DNA of 62,759 nt, taken from Anaerolineae bacterium UTCFX2. GTDB lineage: Bacteria; Chloroflexota; Anaerolineae; Anaerolineales; UBA4823. The DNA lies in the NCBI GenBank assembly GCA_002050125.1, contig MWTA01000098.1:1-62759 (forward strand). The letters run 5' to 3'. The translations under genes were made by a program, and so were the position numbers. Under the pieces are notes generated by a model, which had not been told where the DNA came from, did not search any database, and worked only from the letters and a program-made list of their open reading frames with translations. Positions 32,380-40,818 of the stretch are shown one piece after another. Within the stretch, counting starts at the first letter, position 1, and the number at the start of each line of letters is the position of its first letter.

Positions 32380-33060
32380 TCAGGGCTTATGCGACTCGAT
32401 TTCCAAGCCGGGGATGCGCAGCCGCCGCTCGAGGGCTTTCATAACCTCGTTAAGCAGCCCAACGATAACCAAATAGACAACCGCCACAGCCAGATAGGTT
32501 CCAATTGGATCGTAAGTGCGGGCAGCGATCAGCTTGGCTTTGGTCATCAGATCGGGCACGGCGATTAAAAACGCGACCGCGGTCGATTTCAATAACAATA
32601 TCGGTTCATTCGACCAGGAGGGAATCACCAATCTCAGCGCCTGGGGCAGGATGACGTAGCGAATGCTGGCTAAGCGCGAGAGACCAATAGATCTACCAGC
32701 CATCATCTGACCTTCGGAAACCGCCATGATCGCGCCGCGCAGATACTCAGCCTGGTAAGCGCCGCTGTTCAACCCCAACGTCAGATAGGCTGACATCATC
32801 CGTGAAAGCGTGATGCCAATCCCAGGAAATCCATAATAGATCAAGAAAAGCTGCACTAGGAGCGGCGTGCCGCGAAAGATCTCGATGTACGCGATACAAA
32901 TCCTGCGAACCCATGGGCTGCCATAGACGCGCCCCAACGCGGCTGCCAGACCCAATCCAAAACCAACGATCAACCCGACGGCGGTCAACTCCAGCGTGAC
33001 CCATAACCCGTTCAAAAAGACGGGAATTGATCGCCAAAAAAAATCCAGCCAGTCGCTCAT
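32380..33060 (-). CDS. Polar amino-acid ABC transporter permease (second)
   Basis: A 226-residue HisM/GlnP-type permease with five helices and the EAA-type loop that contacts the ATPase (GQMMAGRSIGLSRLASIRYV, LPQALR). I start at the ATG 33060. The longer frame uses TTG. It is the last gene of a binding protein, permease, ATPase, permease operon. The two permeases probably form a heterodimer. Confidence 0.88.
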   Translation of the reverse strand: MSDWLDFFWRSIPVFLNGLWVTLELTAVGLIVGFGLGLAAALGRVYGSPWVRRICIAYIEIFRGTPLLVQLFLIYYGFPGIGITLSRMMSAYLTLGLNSGAYQAEYLRGAIMAVSEGQMMAGRSIGLSRLASIRYVILPQALRLVIPSWSNEPILLLKSTAVAFLIAVPDLMTKAKLIAARTYDPIGTYLAVAVVYLVIVGLLNEVMKALERRLRIPGLEIESHKP

Positions 33061-33098
33061 AAACCGACGCTCACGCAATGATCTTCCATGTGCTGTTC

Positions 33099-33857
33099 TT
33101 ATTCTTTTTTATGACCATAGAGTTCGGTGATCTTCCATAAAAACTCACGCGTCCGCTCGAACTTCGGTCGCAAAAAGAGCTCATTCGGGGCGCCCTCTTC
33201 GACGATGCTGCCCTTTTCCATAAAGATGATCCGGTTGGCAACCTCCCGCGCAAAACCCATCTCGTGCGTCACGACCAACATGGTCATCTTCTGCATCGCC
33301 AACTGACGCATCACTTCCAGAACTTCTCCGATCAGCTCAGGATCGAGCGCCGAAGTCGGTTCATCGAACAACATCACCCGTGGGTCCATCGCGAGCGCGC
33401 GGGCAATTGCGACGCGTTGCTGCTGACCGCCCGAAAGCTGACCCGGATAATGCCCCGCGCGGTCCGCCAGACCGACCCGATTCAGTTCGGACAGAGCCTT
33501 CTCCCGCGCTTGCTCGCGCGGCAAGTGTCTGACCTTGGTCAACCCAAGCATCACATTGCCCAGCGCAGTTAAGTGGTTGAATAGCAGGAAGTTTTGAAAC
33601 ACCATCCCAATATGCTGGCGCACCTCATCTTCACTATGACCCGGCGCGGTGATCTCCGTCCCATCCAACCAGATTTTGCCACTATCCGCCTTGGTCAACA
33701 GGTTCAAACAGCGCAGCAGCGTGCTTTTACCCGTTCCGCTGGGACCGATGATCACGATGATGTCGCCCTGCTCAACCGCAATATCGATATTGTGAAATAC
33801 GACGTTATCACCGTACTTCTTCGACAACCCGGTGGCTTTCAGTATCGGTTGGTCCAA
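33099..33857 (-). CDS. Polar amino-acid ABC transporter ATPase (GlnQ/HisP type)
   Basis: A 252-residue ATPase: [18 protein letters not shown] signature, [13 protein letters not shown]alker [11 protein letters not shown]-loop. It shows the [11 protein letters not shown] pattern after Walker A that marks amino-acid importers. The start is TTG with GGAGGAG upstream. It is located between the two permease genes. Confidence 0.92.
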   Translation of the reverse strand: MDQPILKATGLSKKYGDNVVFHNIDIAVEQGDIIVIIGPSGTGKSTLLRCLNLLTKADSGKIWLDGTEITAPGHSEDEVRQHIGMVFQNFLLFNHLTALGNVMLGLTKVRHLPREQAREKALSELNRVGLADRAGHYPGQLSGGQQQRVAIARALAMDPRVMLFDEPTSALDPELIGEVLEVMRQLAMQKMTMLVVTHEMGFAREVANRIIFMEKGSIVEEGAPNELFLRPKFERTREFLWKITELYGHKKE

Positions 33858-33874
33858 AAACTCCTCCGCATCGG

Positions 33875-34516
33875 TTAGAGCTGAGCAGGCAAGCGCGTTC
33901 GCTGCTCCAGGTGATCCAGCAAGCGATTGGTCGTAAAAACCAGGATGAAGTAGATCAATGCGGCTGTGCCATACGCCAGAAATGGCTGTTGGGTGGTCGC
34001 GCTCAATTGTTGGGCGCGGCGCAGGATCTCCGGCACACCCAGCGCATACACCAACGACGAATCTTTGAGAACAATGGAAACCTCATTGGACCAAGGCGGA
34101 ATCGCCAGCCTCAAAGCCTGCGGCAGCACCACGTAGCGAACAGCGGTCCAGCGCGACATCCCGATCGCGCGCGCCGCCAGCATCTGTCCGCCGCCAACCG
34201 ACAGAAGCGCCCCCCGAAAGATCTCCATTTGATACGCGCTGCTGACCCACCCCAGCGCGATCGATCCCGCCCAGAACGGCGAAATGTTGATTGACCCGGC
34301 AATGATGAAGTAAAGGATGAACAAAAGCACAATGGGCGGAACCCCGCGCATCAACGTACTGTAGACGGTCATGAGGCGCGAAAGCCATTTTCCCCCATAA
34401 ATGTGCAGCAAAGCAAAGCTCAACCCCAGGACTATGCCCATTGGCAACGCCGCCAATGTAACGCTAACCGTCACAGCCGTACCGCTGCCGATGTAGATAA
34501 TGAAGTTTTGCAGCAT
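33875..34516 (-). CDS. Polar amino-acid ABC transporter permease (first)
   Basis: A 213-residue permease homologous to the one at 32380-33060, with five helices and the loop [20 protein letters not shown]. It starts at ATG 34516, 89 bases after the binding-protein gene and a hairpin, and ends 17 bases before the ATPase gene. Confidence 0.88.
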   Translation of the reverse strand: MLQNFIIYIGSGTAVTVSVTLAALPMGIVLGLSFALLHIYGGKWLSRLMTVYSTLMRGVPPIVLLFILYFIIAGSINISPFWAGSIALGWVSSAYQMEIFRGALLSVGGGQMLAARAIGMSRWTAVRYVVLPQALRLAIPPWSNEVSIVLKDSSLVYALGVPEILRRAQQLSATTQQPFLAYGTAALIYFILVFTTNRLLDHLEQRTRLPAQL

Positions 34517-34524
34517 CGATGACC

Positions 34525-34582
34525 TGATAAAAAATTTAGGAGAATGACCTCCTACAGGCTTGTAGCGGGAACGTCATTCTCC
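34525..34582 (-). terminator. Hairpin and T run between binding-protein and permease genes
   Basis: Outer arms GGAGAATGAC / GTCATTCTCC (34539-34548, 34573-34582) enclose a smaller stem CTACA / TGTAG. On the minus strand TTTTTT follows. It is probably a partial terminator or 3' stabiliser that lets the binding protein be made in excess over the permeases. Confidence 0.65.
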
Positions 34583-34605
34583 CAGATCCTCAATGGGCAA
34601 TCGGT

Positions 34606-35403
34606 CTATTGCGCGCCGATATGCTTGACAGCCAACTGATCGATAAATCCATCTTTCTGCAACTGCTCGATCGCTTTATTTAGCGCCTCAGCCAGAGCCG
34701 TATCGCCATTCGGGATAATGATGTTCATTGGACCGCTCGAAATCATGCCTTGATACACAATTTTGAGACCGCCAAGCTTATCGGCTAGCGCCTGAGCCGG
34801 GAACAAATCCGCCATCCATACCTGAATGCGCCCATTTTTGATGTCGAGCGCAGCCTGATCCGCCCGATCGTAGCGGAAAAAATTGCTTTCGGGAAGTTTA
34901 CCAGTGTCCACCAGATTTTCGGTGATCCAGTCATCCTGGGTTGTGCCGGACTGCACGCCGACCGTGTATTTCGCAAGGTCCTCCGGTCCGGTTATTGTGT
35001 CAGCGAAGCCCTCGGTGACCAGAAACGCATCCTCATTGGAGAAATACGGAACGGTGAAATCGATTTTTTCGTCTCGTTCCTCAGTGTAATTGAATGCTGC
35101 AATCGAGGCGTCGATTTTCCCTTCCTGCACGGCTGCGATCAGGCTGTCGAACGGCATATCGACCCATTCCACTTTAACACCCAGTTTTTTGGCGAGTTCC
35201 TGCATCAGTTCGACATCGAAACCAGCCATGTTCCCAGCCTGATCGATATATTCGAATGGTGGGTAATCCGCCGATGTCCCGACTTTGATCACGCCGGCGG
35301 CTTTGATGGCGTCAAGGTGATTGGCAGGCTGCTTAGGACCGCAAGCTGCCAGCGCGGCGATCAATCCAATGATCAGGATCAGGTTGATCAAAAGTTTTCT
35401 CAT
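34606..35403 (-). CDS. Amino-acid-binding lipoprotein (SBP family 3)
   Basis: A 265-residue solute-binding lipoprotein: signal MRKLLINLILIIGLIAALAAC with lipobox LAAC, then the family-3 fold (GVIKVGTSADYPPFEYID, GFDVELMQELAKKLGV, FTVPYF). The Asp in DYPPFEY and the IAAFNYTEER segment are usual for polar amino-acid binding. Start at ATG 35403, preceded by AGGAGAG. The ligand is not determined. Confidence 0.9.
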   Translation of the reverse strand: MRKLLINLILIIGLIAALAACGPKQPANHLDAIKAAGVIKVGTSADYPPFEYIDQAGNMAGFDVELMQELAKKLGVKVEWVDMPFDSLIAAVQEGKIDASIAAFNYTEERDEKIDFTVPYFSNEDAFLVTEGFADTITGPEDLAKYTVGVQSGTTQDDWITENLVDTGKLPESNFFRYDRADQAALDIKNGRIQVWMADLFPAQALADKLGGLKIVYQGMISSGPMNIIIPNGDTALAEALNKAIEQLQKDGFIDQLAVKHIGAQ

Positions 35404-35662
35404 TTCGATTCTCTCCTTAGGTTTTAACAAGTTTTGCAAACAAAGCTGGATTACCTTGCGGTGACCGGCATCCAGCTGCATTTGTCACTTTAAGACTTTA
35501 TAATATATTCTGTCCAACCTCTAGTGACATTAATAACATTAATAACCTGACGATTGTGGAAGAATTGATTATCTATTCTGCGCCCGCCTTGAGTTGAGCG
35601 CAAAAAGAGACCGCAACCGAAGATCACGAATGACGTACATATCTACGAGTGAGAACAACAAT

Positions 35663-36940
35663 ATGGATACTGCATTCCCACCCCCAGGCTTTGTGCCTGT
35701 CCCGTCTGCCATTGAAGGGATCGAAGTATTTCAACCTGCGCCGCCCGACGAGGAACAGCTAGAGGAGACGGTCGACTTTAAATGCCCGCAATGCGGCGCG
35801 ACCACCGCGTATAGCGTGGCTAGCGGGGGACTGACCTGCGCTCACTGCGGATATTTCGAAGCCCCCAACAAACCTCTGGTTGGACAAAACGCCCAGGAGC
35901 TCGAATTCACCGTCCAGAGTCTGGAGCGCTCCGCCCAGGGATGGGGTGAAGTTCGCCTCGACCTGGCTTGTCAAAATTGCGGCGCACAAACCTCCATACC
36001 TGTGGATAATATTTCTGATACCTGTCCATTCTGTGGTTCGAATCGGGTGGTTCACCATCAGGCTGCCCAGGATATATTACGTCCCTGGTGTTTAATTCCA
36101 TTCAAAATCGAAGCGGAACAATGCAATCGAATCGCCGCCGCCTGGCTTACAAACAGTTGGATGGTTCCAGCCTCTCTTAAAAACCGGGCTGGCATCCATT
36201 CTTTCTATGGGATCTACCTGCCCTTCTGGACGTTCGATGCGCTCACTAAGGCGGATTGGAAAGCCGAGGTTGGGCACATCGTAACCGAACGCTATTTTGA
36301 GAATGGAGAATGGAAGACGCGCGTTGTTACCGAATGGCGCTGGGAATCCGGTCACGCCGAGGAGACGTTCGATGACCTGATCATCCGCGGAACGGATCGC
36401 ATTGGCTCGCGGTTGCTCACCGAGATATCCAACTTTAACCTAACCGAGTTGGCGCCGTACGAGCCTAAATACCTGGCTGGCTTAGGCGCAAAAGCGTACG
36501 ATATCCCGCTGGAAAAATCGTGGGAAATGGCGCGTGGAGAGATGCGTGAGCGCACCCGCCAGGCTTGTGTTCAGCAAGCCAGCACATCCCAGGTACGAAA
36601 TTTCAGCATGAAGCTGGATTTCGATGACGAACAATGGCGCTATATTTTATTGCCAGTTTATCTGACCAGTTATATTCACCAGGATCAGAAATATCAGGTG
36701 GTTGTAAACGGTCAGAACGGCATAATCAGCGGACAGCAACCGGCAGACTGGAATAAGATCTGGCTGGTGATAGGCCTCTTATTGACGCCCGGGTTGCTGC
36801 TCGGTCTGATCGGTTTGATTACAATCCCCGTCGCGGGCGCTGGAATTGGCATTGGCGCGTTTGGTTTCGTATTACTCGTCCTGGGGCTGGTTCTCTCCGC
36901 CGTAATCTATCAGAAAGCGCAAGCGTTGGATGACCTTTAG
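35663..36940 (+). CDS. Zinc-ribbon membrane protein A
   Basis: About 425 residues from the ATG at 35663. The ATG at 35630 is an alternative, and neither has a strong Shine-Dalgarno. Two zinc ribbons lie near the N-terminus, CPQCGAT...CAHCG and CQNCGAQ...CPFCG. A soluble region rich in Trp and charged residues follows, then LLPVYLTSYIHQDQKYQVVV and NGQNGIISG just before a two-helix membrane hairpin at the C-terminus. It is paralogous to the next protein and followed immediately by it. Proteins of this kind are common in Bacteria without known role. They may monitor or modify something at the membrane. Confidence 0.75.
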   Translation: MDTAFPPPGFVPVPSAIEGIEVFQPAPPDEEQLEETVDFKCPQCGATTAYSVASGGLTCAHCGYFEAPNKPLVGQNAQELEFTVQSLERSAQGWGEVRLDLACQNCGAQTSIPVDNISDTCPFCGSNRVVHHQAAQDILRPWCLIPFKIEAEQCNRIAAAWLTNSWMVPASLKNRAGIHSFYGIYLPFWTFDALTKADWKAEVGHIVTERYFENGEWKTRVVTEWRWESGHAEETFDDLIIRGTDRIGSRLLTEISNFNLTELAPYEPKYLAGLGAKAYDIPLEKSWEMARGEMRERTRQACVQQASTSQVRNFSMKLDFDDEQWRYILLPVYLTSYIHQDQKYQVVVNGQNGIISGQQPADWNKIWLVIGLLLTPGLLLGLIGLITIPVAGAGIGIGAFGFVLLVLGLVLSAVIYQKAQALDDL

Positions 36941-36941
36941 A

Positions 36942-38066
36942 ATGACAGACCAAGAACAACCGGAAAGTGAACAGCCGAATCTTCCATTGGAGAAAAACTC
37001 CAACTGGGCAAGTCCGATGCAAGCCTGGGTCTGCGAGCGCTGTGATTGGCGCTATCTCAAGTTAACTCAAGAGACCGACAAGCTGCGCTGCCCACACTGT
37101 TTTAATGATAGTCTTTCCCTTTACGAAGGTCCCTGGGGTGAGCTTGTCTATCTTCATCCCCCGGAGTTGGTTGTACATCCCAGTCTGCCGCAAGCTCGGC
37201 TGGATGAAACGATCCGGCAATTCAGCAAAGGCATCCCATTCGCCCCAATGGACTTGAGTGCGCCGCAGATTCGTAAACGGCTGCGTTTGGTCTTCCTCCC
37301 CGTATGGCTGGTGGACAGCCGGGTACAGGCAAGCTGGAAGATGGAAGCCGGCTTTTATTATCAAGTAGTGAGCCACCAGGATTCTTATGATCAGTCTCGC
37401 AGTGGATGGGTCAGCCGCGAACGGCAAGAAACCCGCACGCGGTGGGAACTTCGCTTGGGGCGTCTCGATCGAGAATATCTGAATGTCTCAACCCCGGCTC
37501 TCGAGGAACATCGTTCAATTCAGAAGCAAGTTGGGAACTTTGATCTCAGCCAGGCGGCAGCCTATCAGCCCGAAGTTACATATCAGGCTTTCATTCGACT
37601 GCCGGATCGCGCCCCCGAAGACGCCTGGAGCGGCGCCGAACCGGGTTTTCAATTTCGCGCCGCAGAAGAATGTCAGCAAGCCAGCCAGGCGGATCAAATC
37701 CGCCAGTTTGTCTGGCAGCCACAGTTCACAGACCAAAACTGGACCCTGTTACTGCTGCCGGTCTACACCAGTTACTATTTTGACGATCAATTGACCCCCC
37801 AACCGTTGATAATCAATGGGCAAACCGGCTTTTTGACCGGCAAGCGCCGTGCATCCGAACAGCGCGCTCAGAAAACGACCATGATCCTCTTTGCATTGGC
37901 GATAATGGCTTTTTTAATCGGAATTACCCTTGCCGCAGCGAGCGTTGCATTCCCGCCGGCATTGGCTCCGTCCGTCGTGTTTACTATCCTAGCGTTTATT
38001 CTCGGCTTAGGGGCGGTTGTGCCGTTAGCCAGGGTATGGTGGTTCAACCGCAGCCAATCTCAATAA
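36942..38066 (+). CDS. Zinc-ribbon membrane protein B (paralog of A)
   Basis: 374 residues with one zinc ribbon (CERCDWRYLKL...CPHC), a middle region like that of protein A (FLPVWLVDSRVQASWKMEAG), LLPVYTSYYFDDQ, NGQTGFLTGKR and a C-terminal two-helix hairpin. The second ribbon of protein A is missing. The ATG at 36942 comes one base after the stop of gene A, so the two are coupled and may form a complex. Its 3' end overlaps the 3' end of the convergent peroxiredoxin-like gene by 7 bases. Confidence 0.75.
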   Translation: MTDQEQPESEQPNLPLEKNSNWASPMQAWVCERCDWRYLKLTQETDKLRCPHCFNDSLSLYEGPWGELVYLHPPELVVHPSLPQARLDETIRQFSKGIPFAPMDLSAPQIRKRLRLVFLPVWLVDSRVQASWKMEAGFYYQVVSHQDSYDQSRSGWVSRERQETRTRWELRLGRLDREYLNVSTPALEEHRSIQKQVGNFDLSQAAAYQPEVTYQAFIRLPDRAPEDAWSGAEPGFQFRAAEECQQASQADQIRQFVWQPQFTDQNWTLLLLPVYTSYYFDDQLTPQPLIINGQTGFLTGKRRASEQRAQKTTMILFALAIMAFLIGITLAAASVAFPPALAPSVVFTILAFILGLGAVVPLARVWWFNRSQSQ

Positions 38067-38464
38067 TCGAGAAAGCCAAACTGATTGCCCGATTTATCCA
38101 CCAGAACCTGCGCCGGCATGCAGCTCAGTTTGAACAGGTTCACCTCCTGCCCAAACAGACGCAGCACACGATGCTCGAGGTCTGGCAAGCCGGTGAAAGT
38201 CAGTTTATTCACCTGCCAGTAAGCCGCAAAAGCCTTCTGATTCTCAGGTCCCACCACTACGATTTCTGTATCCAGCCCCGCAAAACGTCTGGCATCCTGA
38301 CGCAACTGCGCCATGTGCGCGCGGCAAAATGGTCAGGTGAAGCCGCGGTTAAAGACTAACAGCACGTTGCATTTGCCAAATCAATCCGAAAGGCAAAAAA
38401 CCTGATCTGTAAAATCGAGTAACTCAAAATCAGGCGATTTTTGGTTAAGCGCCACTCTTGGCAT
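38060..38464 (-). CDS. Peroxiredoxin-like protein with in-frame TGA (putative selenoprotein or decaying gene)
   Basis: Read without interruption from the ATG at 38464, which overlaps the stop of the upstream gene as TAATG, this frame gives an AhpC/TSA-like protein: KSPDFELLDFTDQVFCLSD-[TGA]-FGKCNVLLVFNRGFT-[TGA]-PFCRAHMAQLRQD and onward. The second TGA (38335-38333, residue 44) sits exactly where a C-x-x-C redox motif has its first Cys. Sec there (UxxC) is known in thioredoxin-fold selenoproteins. A short stem GCGC/GCGC follows about 15 bases after it, a weak SECIS candidate. The first TGA (38383-38381, residue 28) is unexplained, and the C-terminus is about 25 residues shorter than I expect. 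Selenoprotein and pseudogene are both possible. Confidence 0.6.
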
Positions 38465-39591
38465 TAAATCTTCCGCGTGAAAATACGGTGGTTTTTGTAT
38501 GGTTTGCCGCCCAGATTAATGAGGTCGTTCCTCATCTGCACCGCTGTTTCCGCCACCTGGGTCATATCAGCATGCTCGAAATGATAATCCTTGACTGTTC
38601 TCTCCATCTCAGCATACAACAGCGCATTTCCGCCCCGTCCCTGGAATTGCTCCAAGATGCCTTCCCCATTCAGCGAGATCCATTTCGTGCGTTTCATTTC
38701 GATCAGAATATCGATGATCCCAAACGGAAACAGCCGACCTTTGCTGCGCTGCAGCGCAGCCGATACGTCCGCAAAACCGAATAAGAAGCCCACCACATCC
38801 TCGCCATGCACAATGATCTTGATCAAACGATAATCGGCAATTGCGACAATCGTATCCACAATATATTGGATTTCGGCATCTGTGAGCGGCGCGTATTCCC
38901 AGTTGTGTATGAAGGTCTCGTTGTACGCCCGCCCGATGCGGGGCGCCCATTCGATCAGTTCCTTTTTACTTTTGAAGCGCTTTACTCCCAGCGTGCCGCG
39001 CTCTTGAACCCGGTCGGCTATGCGATAGACGCGCTCGGGCAATTTGACGTCTTTAGCCGCAATATAGCAGGAAACAAAATCCACTTCCTTCTCGAACCCC
39101 ATTTTTTCAAGCATCTTAGGGATGTAGGGATGGTTGTAATTCATCATGGTCATCATCTGGCGATGCTCATAGCCCTCGACCAAAATCCCATATCCGTCCA
39201 GCGCCGCGAAACCCTTGGGACCAAACATGGTGTCCAAGCCGCGCGCTTTTGCCCAATCAAAGGCGCTCTCGAACAACGCTTCGGCGGTCTCCTGATTCTC
39301 CTCAGATTCAAAAAAGTAGAACTGCGCCTTCTTCACGCCATGATAGTTATTGTAGTTTTTGTTTTCGAGCACCGCCAACCTGCCGACATCCTTTCCATCC
39401 CGCACCGCGATAAAGAAATCGGCGTCCGAATGCTGATAAAAGGGATGTTTCTTACGATTCAGCGTTGTCTCGACATCCATACGGATCGGCGGCACCCATT
39501 GGGGGGTGTTTTCGTAGAATTGAAAGGGGATCTCAACAAAACGGCGCACGTGCGATTTTGAGCTTGTATCAATCTTCTCAATATTTAACAT
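38464..39591 (-). CDS. GNAT-fold hypothetical protein
   Basis: A 375-residue protein containing GNAT-like segments (DADFFIAVRDGKDVGRLAVL in the N-terminal half, LIKIIVHGEDVVGFLFGFAD in the second half, ILEQFQGRGGNALLYAEM as an acetyl-CoA-loop-like piece). It is larger than single-domain acetyltransferases and probably has two fused GNAT-like domains. Substrate unknown. It is translationally coupled (TAATG) to the peroxiredoxin-like gene. Confidence 0.65.
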   Translation of the reverse strand: MLNIEKIDTSSKSHVRRFVEIPFQFYENTPQWVPPIRMDVETTLNRKKHPFYQHSDADFFIAVRDGKDVGRLAVLENKNYNNYHGVKKAQFYFFESEENQETAEALFESAFDWAKARGLDTMFGPKGFAALDGYGILVEGYEHRQMMTMMNYNHPYIPKMLEKMGFEKEVDFVSCYIAAKDVKLPERVYRIADRVQERGTLGVKRFKSKKELIEWAPRIGRAYNETFIHNWEYAPLTDAEIQYIVDTIVAIADYRLIKIIVHGEDVVGFLFGFADVSAALQRSKGRLFPFGIIDILIEMKRTKWISLNGEGILEQFQGRGGNALLYAEMERTVKDYHFEHADMTQVAETAVQMRNDLINLGGKPYKNHRIFTRKI

Positions 39592-39730
39592 GATTGCCTC
39601 TCGAATATTTTGGGGTTGTCAGGCAAAACGCTGGCATGCACATTATCTTAACACGGATCATCGTCTGAGGTTACAGGAAGTTACTGACTGATCTCAATTC
39701 CAACCGATTTATATCCGGACCCACGTTGGA

Positions 39731-40654
39731 TCAACCCAACAGATCGCCCAAAGCCTGTTCGATGGTGGGATAGCTAAAGTTAAAACCCGCCTTTTGCAGC
39801 CGGTCAGGCAGAACTCGCTGACCTCCCAGAACCGTGATCGCCATTTCACCGAACATTAGGCGTATCGCAAAAGCCGGAACCGGTATGAAAGCTGGTCTGC
39901 GCATCACCTTCCCAATTGTCCGCGCAAGTTCTTTATTCTGCACCGGATTGGGCGAGCTGAGATTATAAACGCCGCTTGTTTCAGGGTTTTCGATAAAAAA
40001 GCGCATGGCGGCTACCTGGTCTTTGAGGTGGACCCACGAAAACCATTGCTCGCCGCTCCCCAGCCGCCCCCCAACAAAGAAGCGAAATGGCAGCAGTATT
40101 TTGGGCAAAGCGCCACCCTGCCGCGCGAGGACGACCGCGCCGCGATAGACCACCCGGCGCACGCCGAAGCTTTCGACCGGCAGGGTAGATTCCTCCCATA
40201 CCTTGGTCACTTCGCTTAAAAATCCTTCACCGCCTTCGTCGACTTCAGTCAATTCTTCTGCCCCGTGAACGCCGTAGAAATCCACGCCCGAAGGCTGGAT
40301 CACCAATTTTGGTTTCTGGTTTGCCTGTGCGACTGCTTCGACCACAGCCTGCCCGGCTTTTATCCGGCTTTCGACAATGAGCTTCTTGCGCCCCTCTGAC
40401 CACCGCCCTTCGCTCAGATTAGCGCCCGCAAGGTTGACGATGGCGTCGGCGCCCTCCACCAAATGACCCCAACCCGCTGAGGATTGAGCGTCCCATTTTA
40501 CTAATTTTGCCCCCGCTGGCGCTCTACCTATGTGCCGGTCAGGGTCTCTGCTCAACAAGATGACTTCGTATCTCTCATTCGATGGGTCTGCGACAAGCGC
40601 TGCGGCAAGCGCCGCGCCAACCAACCCCGTTCCACCGCTAATGATTATCCGCAT
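39731..40654 (-). CDS. SDR-family epimerase of the TIGR01777/YfcH type
   Basis: A 307-residue extended SDR protein: Rossmann motif SGGTGLVGAALAAAL at the N-terminus, VNLAGANLSEGRWSEGRK (typical of the YfcH/SDR39U1 group), IQPSGVDFYG with the active-site region, and the C-terminal GGQRVLPDRLQKAGFNF segment. Physiological substrate unknown. It is transcribed from a consensus promoter whose -35 is covered by CarH-type repeats, divergent from carH, so it is probably light-induced. AGGAG precedes the ATG. Confidence 0.88.
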   Translation of the reverse strand: MRIIISGGTGLVGAALAAALVADPSNERYEVILLSRDPDRHIGRAPAGAKLVKWDAQSSAGWGHLVEGADAIVNLAGANLSEGRWSEGRKKLIVESRIKAGQAVVEAVAQANQKPKLVIQPSGVDFYGVHGAEELTEVDEGGEGFLSEVTKVWEESTLPVESFGVRRVVYRGAVVLARQGGALPKILLPFRFFVGGRLGSGEQWFSWVHLKDQVAAMRFFIENPETSGVYNLSSPNPVQNKELARTIGKVMRRPAFIPVPAFAIRLMFGEMAITVLGGQRVLPDRLQKAGFNFSYPTIEQALGDLLG

Positions 40655-40701
40655 AATATTTCTCCTACAAAACCAAAATAGAAATCAGGCTGCTTATAAA
40701 G

Positions 40702-40730
40702 ATTATATTTTCGACCCAGTCAGCTGTCAA
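40702..40730 (-). promoter_or_regulatory. Consensus sigma70-type promoter of the SDR gene
   Basis: TTGACA (40730-40725), a 17-base spacer and TATAAT (40707-40702) on the minus strand: a perfect consensus promoter, the strongest seen in the window. The leader is about 40 bases. Its -35 is part of the first CarH-type repeat, so strong transcription would need repressor release. Confidence 0.88.
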
Positions 40731-40752
40731 GATGTTGTCCATGCTTCGTTCA
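40725..40752 (-). promoter_or_regulatory. CarH-type operator: three 11-bp direct repeats
   Basis: On the minus strand TGAACG, TGGACA and TTGACA occur with an exact 11-base period (starts at 40752, 40741 and 40730). They fit the TnnACA core of CarH operators, in which each MerR-type domain of the tetramer reads one repeat and the last overlaps the -35. The array also lies just upstream of the carH promoter on the other strand. Confidence 0.7.
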
Positions 40753-40758
40753 AATACC

Positions 40759-40787
40759 TTGACGAATTATTGGATTACGCCTACAAT
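40759..40787 (+). promoter_or_regulatory. carH promoter
   Basis: TTGACG (40759-40764), 17-base spacer, TACAAT (40782-40787) on the plus strand. The -35 is 6 bases from the end of the operator, so CarH may control its own gene. Confidence 0.65.
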
Positions 40788-40818
40788 TCTGTCCGATTTT
40801 ACCCTTTGAGAAACCAGG

